This document shows positions 9,421 to 17,700 of a stretch of DNA of 26,135 nucleotides, piece by piece. Positions within the stretch are counted from its first letter, which is position 1. Each line of letters starts with the position of its first letter. The stretch covers positions 1 to 26,135 of the forward strand of contig JBBISA010000056.1 of the NCBI GenBank assembly GCA_037441525.1, written 5' to 3'. The DNA comes from SKVR01 sp037441525 (GTDB lineage Bacteria; Bacteroidota; Bacteroidia; Bacteroidales; UBA7960). A program made the translations under genes and the position numbers. The notes beneath the pieces are model-generated. The model did not search any database. It saw only the letters and a program-made list of their open reading frames with translations, and had not been told where the DNA came from.

Positions 9421-9602
9421 GGAAAAGTTGGAAAGGAAGTGTTGAGAGATAGGTGATGATTTTATTAAGGGGTCGGCTCTGAAAAGTAACAACCCCCCGT
9501 GCCCCTTGCAGGGGGAGCTCGCAACTTGTTGACATTGTGAGCAGTATAATTTACACAATCGGTTAATTTCTTTAATAAAACTTTCAGGAGTCGACTAATT
9601 GT

Positions 9603-9610
9603 TAAATTTG
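9603..9610 (+). promoter_or_regulatory. Possible -7 box for the DUF4861 gene
   Basis: TAAATTTG matches TAnnTTTG and lies 42 bases before the chosen ATG at 9653. The -33 element is not clear, so this is a weak call. An independent promoter would fit the 300-base gap from kduD. Confidence 0.3.
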
Positions 9611-9652
9611 AAAATGATATTAATGCTTGATAAAAACCTAAAATACAAAAAC

Positions 9653-10900
9653 ATGACAAACACAATTTTTAAAAACGGACTGTTGATTCTGGTTGCAATT
9701 GCTGTAATGGCTGGTTGCAAGGATAAAAAAGAACAGGTGATACTCATCGAAAATCAAATACACCAGATGCGGGTAGAAGAACCTGTGGTGGTTACCCGTG
9801 CTGAACTGCAGGCGCAATGGGGCACCCTGCCCGAAAGAAAACTCCCGTTGGTAATACTTCAGCCTGGCGATACTCTTCCTTCGCAGGTTGACGATTTGAA
9901 CGATGATGGAGAGTGGGATGAACTTGTATTCCTATTCACCATACCCCCACATCGCAAACATGCCGTAAGGGTCGAATTTGTTGATGCTGCCAGTTATCCT
10001 GCCTTTACAAAGCGCACCAACATACGAATGGCTAAAATTGAAGGGGAAAACTATATTGAAATGACTTCGGCAAACAGACTGACCATGGCAGAAGGGTTGG
10101 CCGGTGGCGTTTTCCAGATGGAAGGGCCCGGCTGGGAGAACGATGTGGTGGGTTTCCGCAATTACTTCGATGCCCGCAACGGCATGGATATTTTCGGCAA
10201 GTTCAATCAGGAAATGGTTATGGAAAAGGTTGGTATAAGCCAGGATTACCATTTTAAACAGGACTGGGGCCAGGATATCCTGCGCGTGGGCACTTCACTG
10301 GGTGCAGGTGCGCTGGCTCTTGAAATCAACGGGCAACTTCACCGCGTTGCCCCCGAAGCCGATGGAACTTTCGAAGTAATAACCCAAGGTCCGGTAAGGT
10401 CAATACTCAGGTTGCGCTACAACAACTGGAAAGTGGGCGACAAAACCTACGACCTGGTGCACGATATTGCCATTTATGCCGGCAAGTGGTATTACGAAAG
10501 TACAGTCTATTTTCCCGGTCATGCCGGTGAAACTACCCTGGTTAGTGGTATAACCACCATTGATCTTGGCGACAGAGATGCATACATGAAAGACAACCAG
10601 GCCAAGGTAACCATAGTGGCAACCCACGGCCCACAGGCTTACGAACACGAAAACCTGGGTCTGGCAGTGCTGCTCAGTAACTCTTATTTTTCAGGAATAG
10701 GCAGACTAAATGCCGATGCAACCGGCATCAATAATTCTGTATTGGTGAAAATGAATGTTAAAGATACAAACCGCGTAACCTTCAGGTTTTACAGTGGATG
10801 GGAACTATCAGATGAACGATTCGCCTCCGAAGAAGGGTTCATCCAGTTCCTTGAAAAGGAAGCCGATAAAATGGCCAATCCGCTGGTGGTGAGTTTTTAA
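9653..10900 (+). CDS. DUF4861-family lipoprotein
   Basis: A 415-residue lipoprotein that I place in the DUF4861 family. The start is ATG 9653, because it gives a clean lipoprotein signal (TIFKNGLLILVAIAVMAGC) with lipobox MAGC; the frame extends upstream to 9599 but that adds an unlikely leader. The mature protein is mostly beta-strand, with conserved-looking stretches DDLNDDGEWDELVFLF, GPGWENDVVGFRNYFD and RVGTSLGAGALAL, and a late FRFYSGWELSDERF. Its biochemical activity is not established as far as I know. Genes of this family are commonly found next to kduI/kduD and polysaccharide lyases, so a role at the cell surface or in the periplasm in handling uronate-containing oligosaccharides is inferred from context only. 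Confidence 0.8.
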   Translation: MTNTIFKNGLLILVAIAVMAGCKDKKEQVILIENQIHQMRVEEPVVVTRAELQAQWGTLPERKLPLVILQPGDTLPSQVDDLNDDGEWDELVFLFTIPPHRKHAVRVEFVDAASYPAFTKRTNIRMAKIEGENYIEMTSANRLTMAEGLAGGVFQMEGPGWENDVVGFRNYFDARNGMDIFGKFNQEMVMEKVGISQDYHFKQDWGQDILRVGTSLGAGALALEINGQLHRVAPEADGTFEVITQGPVRSILRLRYNNWKVGDKTYDLVHDIAIYAGKWYYESTVYFPGHAGETTLVSGITTIDLGDRDAYMKDNQAKVTIVATHGPQAYEHENLGLAVLLSNSYFSGIGRLNADATGINNSVLVKMNVKDTNRVTFRFYSGWELSDERFASEEGFIQFLEKEADKMANPLVVSF

Positions 10901-11852
10901 ACTCTTTTTAACCCGAAACAATTTAACGAACGCAGATTCCGCCGAGGTAAAACGCTGATAGTTTATGATTATAAATGAACTAAGCTAAGCATCGGATTCA
11001 CTGCCCCTTCGACCATCATTGAATTGGCAATTCAATAAAACTGATCCTGGCAGGTTAGGTAGAGATTGATCAATCCCTGTAACGACCATTATTCCGGTTG
11101 AAATGGCCCCAATAATGCACCAAACCCGGTGCACGGTGTGCGCCAAACGATTCGATAAGATTGATCGTAGGCCCGCACCGCCTTGCGTGCCTGCCATTTA
11201 AACACAAATACCAAAAAGCGCACACCGTGCGCCAGCCGGGGCGGTGCTGGCTTCTTTGCAAAGCGGGAAAGCGAAATTGCAAAGTTCATTCTACCGGAAA
11301 CTATTCCAATAATCTCCTTTTTTAAGCTGCATCCTTAATAGGCTAAATTCATTTTAACATAACCCTAAGTGTTAAAATTTTCTTTGCATCGCTATATATA
11401 TAAATAAATATATACATGATTATTTCTTGAAATTCATTTGTTTACGAAGCTATTTAGATTGATTCTAAATTTAGTTTGAGTGTTGTAATATGTAATGCAT
11501 GCTCTATTTTTGATTGTGTAGTTTAATATGGAAATACCATAGTTAAGGATAATAGAAATAATCGTTTATTTGGGAATTTTGTCTTTTTAAGAATTACATC
11601 ATTTTTATAGGGGCAAAGCTAATTTGCAAAGGGGAAAGGGTGCCTGGAATTTTATAATCCCCGGAAACATCGTAGAATTTAATAAAACTGGTAACAAACT
11701 GGATGGGTTTACTGTGCCCGGTTGGATTATCAAACCGGAAATTATTGCTGTTAAAACTGCCTTTAGTTATTTATCAGGTAGATAAGGTATGCCCTTAAGG
11801 GGTAATCCTTGCAATGTAGTGCATAATTTAAACAATGTAAATAAGCGTATTA
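10901..11852. other. 950-base gene-free region
   Basis: Three zones are visible. 10926-10960 has AACGCAGAT/AACGCTGAT words resembling a decayed intergenic repeat. 11115-11290 is GC-rich, with nested inverted repeats and open frames in all three minus frames, which suggests a structured or repeated element rather than a gene. 11290-11852 is strongly AT-rich, with a TATATATAAATAAATATATA run near 11394-11415 and only short open frames. It should contain the promoter for the T9SS gene at 11889, but no good TAnnTTTG box stands out. Confidence 0.5.
11131..11247. repeat. Structured GC-rich element with nested inverted repeats
   Basis: GCACGGTGTGCGC (11131-11143) is exactly inverted as GCGCACACCGTGC (11218-11230). 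A second pair, GCACCGCC (11175-11182) and GGCGGTGC (11240-11247), interlocks with it. The GC content differs sharply from the AT-rich flanks. It may be a dispersed repeat or a remnant of a mobile element, but no transposase is nearby. Confidence 0.5.
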
Positions 11853-11888
11853 ATGAAAAATTTATTTTACAAGTTATCAATACTGTAG

Positions 11889-12698
11889 ATGGCAATCTGG
11901 CTCTTATTTATACCCAGAGCAAGCAGCCAGTACAATGAAGTTATACAAGGGATAACATCAAATTGTTACGAACCCTCATGCCCCCCGCAACATGCCATTG
12001 ATAATAATATGGCGACATATTATTTAGTACATCCTTATGTAAGTTGCCCTGGAGGTAGTAATAATGTTAACTTAAACATTACGCTGAAACGGAATATTAA
12101 GGCAGCCACGATTAGAATCAGAGCCGATAATCCCGGGAATAGTGTAAGCATAGGTAACATTGTAAATTATCATACCACCCTGCATGTCGATGAAGTGATT
12201 TATGTAGTTAAACCCGATCAGTTTCAAACTATTTCATTATACCGTGCAGGCTCTGGGGAGGTTTACGAAATATCGATTGAAGAACTTGACTTTAATTCCA
12301 TTTCGCTGCCATTTGTATATGATAATGCCGGGAACATGACCTATAGAAACATCCTCCTTGGAAGTTTGAAAAGTTCGGAGGCAGCAGTTCCACCCCCTTC
12401 AGGGCTGGCACACAAAGAAAACAATGAACCTGCAATTGAAGAAATTTTATCCTTTGGCGATATAGTTATATACCCAAACCCTACAAGGGGAGAGTTGCGA
12501 ATAGAAACCAGTTACAGTGGAGTAACCCAACCTGAAAGAACGATTACTGTTTATGCCATAAGCGGTAGGCTTATTTTAAACAAACAGTTCACTACTTCTG
12601 AAGCCACCATCAATATTGCCGATCAACCCTCGGGGGTTTACATTCTGGTTTTAACAATTAATGGTAAAGCACATCGCTGGAACATAGTTAAGGAGTAA
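11889..12698 (+). CDS. Small T9SS type A sorting-domain protein of the Rhs locus
   Basis: A 269-residue protein from ATG 11889. The N-terminal hydrophobic run MAIWLLFIPRASS-Q looks like the core of a signal peptide without its charged start. The missing part lies in frame just upstream: ATG 11853 encodes MKNLFYKLSIL and is followed by TAG at 11886-11888. The middle (about 20-130) includes AIDNNMATYYL and could be a discoidin-like beta domain, uncertain. Residues 139-150 read FVYDNAGNMTYR, an Rhs/YD-like word. The C-terminus is a type A T9SS sorting domain (VIYPNPTRGELRI to the end). Such proteins often sit immediately before Rhs genes in Bacteroidota, as here (32 bases before the next gene). 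Secretion is uncertain because of the upstream stop. Confidence 0.72.
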   Translation: MAIWLLFIPRASSQYNEVIQGITSNCYEPSCPPQHAIDNNMATYYLVHPYVSCPGGSNNVNLNITLKRNIKAATIRIRADNPGNSVSIGNIVNYHTTLHVDEVIYVVKPDQFQTISLYRAGSGEVYEISIEELDFNSISLPFVYDNAGNMTYRNILLGSLKSSEAAVPPPSGLAHKENNEPAIEEILSFGDIVIYPNPTRGELRIETSYSGVTQPERTITVYAISGRLILNKQFTTSEATINIADQPSGVYILVLTINGKAHRWNIVKE

Positions 12699-12730
12699 CC
12701 ACAAAAAAATCAATCCCAAAAACATTTACA

Positions 12731-13376
12731 ATGGAACCAATCACCAAAAATAAATACCCAATAGCCTATCTTGTAATTCTTATAGTAGTACTTAGTATTT
12801 TAGGCATTTTTGACCATGCCATGGCTAACCAGGGCGGATTTATAAATCCAGGAAACAAACCCGCACCTCCTGGCAGTATTCCCGGAGTTATTGATGTAAG
12901 TGGAGCAGCTACCTACACAATACCCATTGACTTACCTGCGGGCATAGGAGGAGGAGCGCCCGGCCTTGCTATTACCTACAACAGCCAGGCAGGCAACGGC
13001 CTGCTGGGGTACGGATGGAACCTGGCCGGAATTTCAGCCATTACGCGTGTGCCTAAAACCGTTTACTACGATAGTGAAGCCGGTCATATAAGTTTCGATG
13101 AAAATGACAGATTTGCCTTAGATGGCCAACGATTACTGTTGATAAGCGGAACTTATGGAGCTGACAACAGCAGATATTCTACCGAAAACTATACATTTAA
13201 TGATATTAGAAGTTTGGGGGGGTACAACGGCAAACCCCAATTCATTTAAAATAACCACCACCGATGGCGCAATACTGGAGTACACCCAAAAGGTAATTGT
13301 GCCTGGCACTACCAATACGGTTTATATGTGGTTGCTAAGCAAGGTAACCGATCGCCGTAGCAATTATAATGTATGA
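12731..13376 (+). pseudogene. Rhs/SpvB-like protein, N-terminal fragment with frameshift
   Basis: N-terminal part of a large Rhs/SpvB-type secreted protein. It starts with a membrane-spanning signal (YLVILIVVLSILGIF) and continues with the conserved entry of the Rhs shell: PGVIDVSGAATYTIPIDLP, then ITYNSQAGNGLLGYGWNLAG. The frame breaks at a run of seven G at 13216-13222. Removing one G joins DIRSLG to GTTANPNSFKITTTDGAILEY, which continues to VTDRRSNYN at 13370. Intact proteins of this type usually run far beyond 1000 residues; here the whole repeat shell is missing and the sequence passes straight to the Rhs core motif. Read literally, only a 172-residue fragment (12731-13249) would be made. 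Confidence 0.8.
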
Positions 13377-14127
13377 CCCCCGCCTCGGCCGCTTTTTAAA
13401 CTCCGACCCCTATGTGCAAAGCCCCGACTTTTCCCAAAGTTTTAACCGGTATGCCTACTGATGGAATAATCCGTTGAAATATACCGACCCGGATGGTTAC
13501 CAGGTAAATAGTGGTGCATGGGATGGCAGTGTGGTTCATGAAGGTTATGTTATGAAATATTGGGAAATATCAGGATATGAACATTCAAAAAGAAATCAAG
13601 GGCCGAAATTTACAGATTGGGCTTTGTCGCATAGTAATTGGTCGAATAAATTACTTATTTGGGCGTATCAGTCGGCTTTAAAACATGAATTTCAGCGGCA
13701 TGAAAGAGATTTGAAAAATGATAACCCCGTAAAAAAGGATCACAATAGAAATACCATAAATTATAATTCTAACGGTGTTTATTCTGAACCTAATCGATAC
13801 GGATATGATATGTACCTGAGCCCTGATGCATCTAAAAAGTATATTAGAGCGGTAAGTGATGGATTGACCATTAAGTCTTGGGGTGAGGGGGTTTTGGGGC
13901 TTTTAAGTGGCCACTTTTTCGGCACTAGTGCTACAGTTTTTTTATTTCTTGAAGGTACTCTTACCAACGCAAATTCATTATTATGGAATATAATTATGTA
14001 TGATTACGATGGGAGCGGCTTGAAAATTGAATATAGGAACTATAATATTGGCAATACACAATCAGGCGGAATTATGACAATATACCGGCAATCCGATGGT
14101 AAGGAGTTAGGAAGTATTTCTTTTTAA
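13369..14127 (+). pseudogene. Rhs core end plus unrecognised C-terminal tip (candidate toxin domain)
   Basis: The frame opens with the Rhs-repeat core, MYDPRLGRFLNSDPYVQ, then NRYAY, a TGA at 13459-13461, and WNNPLKYTDPDGY. The family normally has YCxNNPL or similar, so the stop replaces one residue, probably Cys (TGC or TGT to TGA). After PDGY (about residue 44) comes a tip of roughly 205 residues without a motif I recognise. In polymorphic toxins this position holds the variable toxin. The tip is hydrophilic and His/Asn-rich at first (HEFQRHERDLKNDN), then has a hydrophobic stretch near 172-196 (VLGLLSGHFFGTSATVFLFL) and ends with beta-like strands. It is more AT-rich than the core. The next gene starts 30 bases downstream and could be its immunity partner. 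The portion after TGA could be made alone from ATG 13474. Confidence 0.72.
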
Positions 14128-14157
14128 TATTATATAATAACCCAATAGACAATAAGC

Positions 14158-14412
14158 ATGGAGAAGAAAAAACTAAGGCTATATTTAATCATGACCATTG
14201 AGATCATAATATATTTATCGGTGGCAACCATAGTCCTTTATTTATATTTAAGGGATCCATTAAATAAAGAACTTAAGGCATCAACGTCTCTTTTCTTAAT
14301 TAGCAACGTAATAATTGTAATTTTTACCAGAAAAATTTGGATAATCCTTTTAGGAATAGTTCCTTTAGTTTTTTTCATTATTGCATATTATTTAGAGATC
14401 AAACTGTTTTGA
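14158..14412 (+). CDS. Small three-helix membrane protein, candidate immunity protein
   Basis: An 84-residue, very hydrophobic protein. Three membrane segments are visible: about 9-30 (after the charged start MEKKKLR), 43-57 (LFLISNVIIVIF) and 60-81 (WIILLGIVPLVFFIIAYYL). It has no family I recognise. It lies 30 bases downstream of the Rhs tip on the same strand and shares its AT-rich composition, the usual place and size of an immunity gene. If so, a membrane location suggests that the cognate toxin acts on or through the inner membrane. This is inference from position; the gene could also be an unrelated small membrane protein. Confidence 0.62.
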   Translation: MEKKKLRLYLIMTIEIIIYLSVATIVLYLYLRDPLNKELKASTSLFLISNVIIVIFTRKIWIILLGIVPLVFFIIAYYLEIKLF

Positions 14413-14746
14413 TGAGAAGTTATCCCCGGCTAAGCGGCATTGCAAATGCCGCTCAGCCGGGCTATAATACCCCCCGCTCAGGTTTATTGCAAATGGCACT
14501 CACCATGGGGTATTGAAGATTAACCCTGCTTCTTACTGATTTTTATCCCACGTAAATAACCCTTCCATTTTCAGTATTTTACGTAAAAAATACCCTCTTA
14601 CTAAGTGTATTTTTACCTGTTAAAATATTTGGGTTAAGTTAATCTGTTGCATTTTGTAAATGTTAATGCTTTTAGGTTGAAAATAGACAGACGTAAAGTC
14701 GGCTGACAGAATCATTTAACCAATATGCAAATTAAAACCAGGCCAG
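14413..14746. other. Spacer between the Rhs locus and the SprB-repeat gene
   Basis: About 330 bases. The first third carries the REP-like hairpin pair at 14425-14514. The rest is AT-rich, with short words TACGTAAA and ACGTAAAT near 14550-14590. The promoter of the following gene should be here, but I cannot pick a convincing box. Confidence 0.5.
14425..14514. repeat. REP-like double palindrome
   Basis: CCCGGCTAAGCGGCATT (14425-14441) pairs with AAATGCCGCTCAGCCGGG (14444-14461) with one mismatch, giving a strong stem of about 17 pairs. Just after it, AATACCCC (14466-14473) is inverted as GGGGTATT (14507-14514). The text ATTGCAAATGCCGCTCA recurs imperfectly from about 14485 (ATTGCAAATGGCACTCA). 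It could end the Rhs-locus transcript, but there is no T run, so a REP-type repeat is more likely. Confidence 0.65.
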
Positions 14747-17700
14747 ATGAGAACACCTTTACAACACTCAATTTTTGCCATTTTAATTCTGGCAGCAACC
14801 TTTTCGGTTAGCGGTCAGTTTTCTCCTGAACCTTTCCGGCTTCAGGATATTCCTGAATCTGTTGTTGAAAAGCAGGATGAAAAGTCTTCGGGTCAAACCA
14901 TCTGGAGTGAAGACTTTGGTGGGGGTATTCCACAGGCTTGGTTAAATGTAAACCAGAACGGTTTCTGCGGTTTCAGGCACACCAGCAAAGGGCCACAAGG
15001 GCCATTATCCAAGGGTATGCCTGCCCTTAAATCAACCAGTGCAGGCAATGGTTTTGTTATTCTCGATGCTGACCTTTGCACATCGCAGGGTGTGTCGGGC
15101 ACGCTAACCGATGCATGGCTGCAGAGCCCGCCCATAAACGTACCGGCCGGACTGAACCTGAGGGTGCGATTTCAGCATAGTTTCCGTTATTGTTGTTCAC
15201 CCCAGTCGCTAATACTGCTCGAAGTGAGTACAAACGGTACCGACTGGACCGGCTACGATGTCAGAAACGGCCTCAGCCCCAATAACACCAGCGCCAACCC
15301 GGTAAATCAGGTGGTGGATATTTCGCAGCAACTGGCAGGAGGTGACCAGATATGGATACGTTTCAGGCAATCAGGCACATCGCACTACTGGTGGATGATC
15401 GATGATATTTCCATTGAATCGTTTGTGGACAATGATCTGGAAGTAATTAATCCCCTCAATGCAGGCGGATATGCCAGAATTCCTGCGGGTCAGCTACCAG
15501 CCCTTGAATTGGGTGCTGATGTGCGCAACAATGGCGGAAAAGCGCAGTCGAACCTGGTGTTTTCTGTGGCAATAAACGATTACCTGTTCAGGGAAAGTAT
15601 TACCAGAAGTGGCCTCAACCCCAATCTGACTCATACATTTAAAATGCCACAACCTTTTGTATTGCCCGGCCGGGGAACCTACCACGTAAATTATCAGATA
15701 AATCAACAACAACAGGATCAGGTGCCCGACAACAACCAGTTCTCATTCACTGTTCAAATAACGGATTCTACTTACTCGCGCACCGGTAATGCTGACCTTT
15801 CAGGGAAATTCATTGCGACATCTCCCAACACCCCAATGCAACTGGCCAACCGATACGATATATATAACAACATGGAGATCACATCACTGTCGTTTGTGGC
15901 AGCGTCGGGAACTCAGCCAGGCTCGCAGGTTCAGGCAAAGATATTCCGCGGAGAGGCAGGAGTGTGGACCGAAGTTTTTTCTTCGGGTTCATTGACACTT
16001 GCCTCAGGCAACATTACTCCCGGGCAGGGAAATAATCCCGTCTGGGTAAACATCCCCTTTGCAATACCTGTGGCTGCTACTCCGGGAAAATATCTGGCGG
16101 TTGTTTCCATCCCCACACAACCGCAGATTGTAAGAATTGCCGCTAAGGAGCCTGTTAACAGCGCTGCAGGTACTGCCTTTATATCTAATAACAACCAGTG
16201 GGTCGAATCAGATTTAATTCCTTACATCGATCTTCATTTTGGAAAAAATGTTGCCGACTGTGCCCCTCGCTATCACACCCTAACCAAACCCAGCATTTGC
16301 GGATTGGCAAGTGGTTCCATTGAAGTTATCCCTTTGAATGGCGTTGCCCCCTGGATTGCCAGTTGGGACAAATTGCCCGGAATCACAACCCTTAAGCCTT
16401 TCATGCTGCAAAGCGGCGATTATGCCTTTACCATTACCGATGAAACCGGATGCAAATTTGAATCAGTGATTACAGTTAATGCTATTGAAATTACGCTCAC
16501 ATCAAAGGTGGTAAGTGCTGTGTGCAACACCAACGGAATGATAGAGATTACTCCCGATACGGGTACCCATCCCTTCAGTTTCCGGTGGCAACACGATAAT
16601 AACCTGGAAGGGTCTTCGGCATCTGGTCTGTCATCGGGCAATTACACTGTAAAGGCTGTTGATAAGAATGGATGCGAGGCTACTCTCGTTGTAAGTGTCC
16701 CCAATTATCTTCAAATGCCGGTGCAAGAATCGGTGCAGGATGCACTATGTGGAACTGCAAGCGGCAGCATCGAACTGCAGCCACAGGCCGGTATGGCTCC
16801 GTTTACCTTCACATGGGCCGATGATTCCGGCAATGGTAACTCATTTCGCGACGGACTGCTTCCCGGAAATTACCGATATACGGTGGCAGATGCAGGAAAT
16901 TGCATCCGTTCATCCATTGTTATCATAAGTCAGAAGAATTACACGGTTGATGCTGTTGCCACAGCTATTGATGCCACTTGCGGTCTTGAAAATGGTAGTG
17001 TTTTGCTTGATGTTACCTCCGGCCAGGCACCATACATTTATCTCTGGAACAACGGCAGCAGCGAAAAGCAACCAACAGGGCTTAAACCTGGAAGCTATAC
17101 CGTGCAAATTACAGATAAGATGGGTTGCAAAGGGGCCCAGACGGTGGTAGTTGGTTCGGCAGGCGAAACTCCCCAGGTTGTTTGGGAGACAACCGATTCG
17201 CCTGGTTGCGGTACGGCGGGTGGTTCTTTCAGAATAAGCCCCGTAACACCCGGGATGGGGTACATTTATACCCTGCTGGCCAATAAAAATGAAAAGGATT
17301 ATTATGCTTTTGCAGCTGAAAACAAATCAGTTGATTTTGCCATGAATGATATTACTGCCGGTATATACAGGGTAAAGGTTGCCAGTAACGATGGATGCGA
17401 AATTACCCTTTCGCTCAACGTAAGCGATCAGGGTGCTCCTGCCGTGAATGCAACGGTTGTAAGGCCTACCTGCTGGGGTGGCAGCAATGGCGCAGTTAGC
17501 CTGCAGGTTGATGGTTCGGGAACCTTCACATTCTTATGGAACGATCAGTCGGCAAGCACAACTGCCAGACTACAGGGGATTAAGGCCGGAAAATATTCGG
17601 TGATTGTAACCGGGGGAAATTGCAAAACTGTAAAAACCATTGATGTGGAGCAACCTGCACCCATAGTGCCTGTGGCAACCATAAGTCATATAGTATGTGC

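Larger units (their letters stand above)
9350..9652. other. Spacer between kduD and the DUF4861 gene, with degenerate repeats
   Basis: About 300 bases without a gene. The left part is a purine-rich degenerate tandem repeat. The middle has a small GC stem, CCCC-TTGCA-GGGG (9502-9514), inside a C/G-rich patch. The right part carries a weak match to one half of the LacI operator (9553-9568) and a TAAATTTG box. A TTGACA/TATAAT pair is present, but with only 10 bases between. Confidence 0.5.

Noticed and set aside
9529..9550. TTGACA and TATAAT, resembling a sigma-70 promoter
   Set aside because: Only 10 bases separate the two boxes, and the organism uses Bacteroidota-type promoters.
9553..9568. 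Third LacI operator before the DUF4861 gene
   Set aside because: The left half matches 7 of 8 bases, but the right half only 4 of 8; too weak to call.
11089..11289. Overlapping minus-strand ORFs of 66-70 residues in three frames
   Set aside because: All three frames are open at once over a GC-rich inverted-repeat element, which indicates composition and structure rather than coding; no family is recognisable.
11593..11788. Open plus-strand frame with readable text (WNFIIPGNIVEFNKTGNKLDG)
   Set aside because: No ATG or GTG start, only about 60 codons, no recognisable domain and no ribosome-binding or promoter context.
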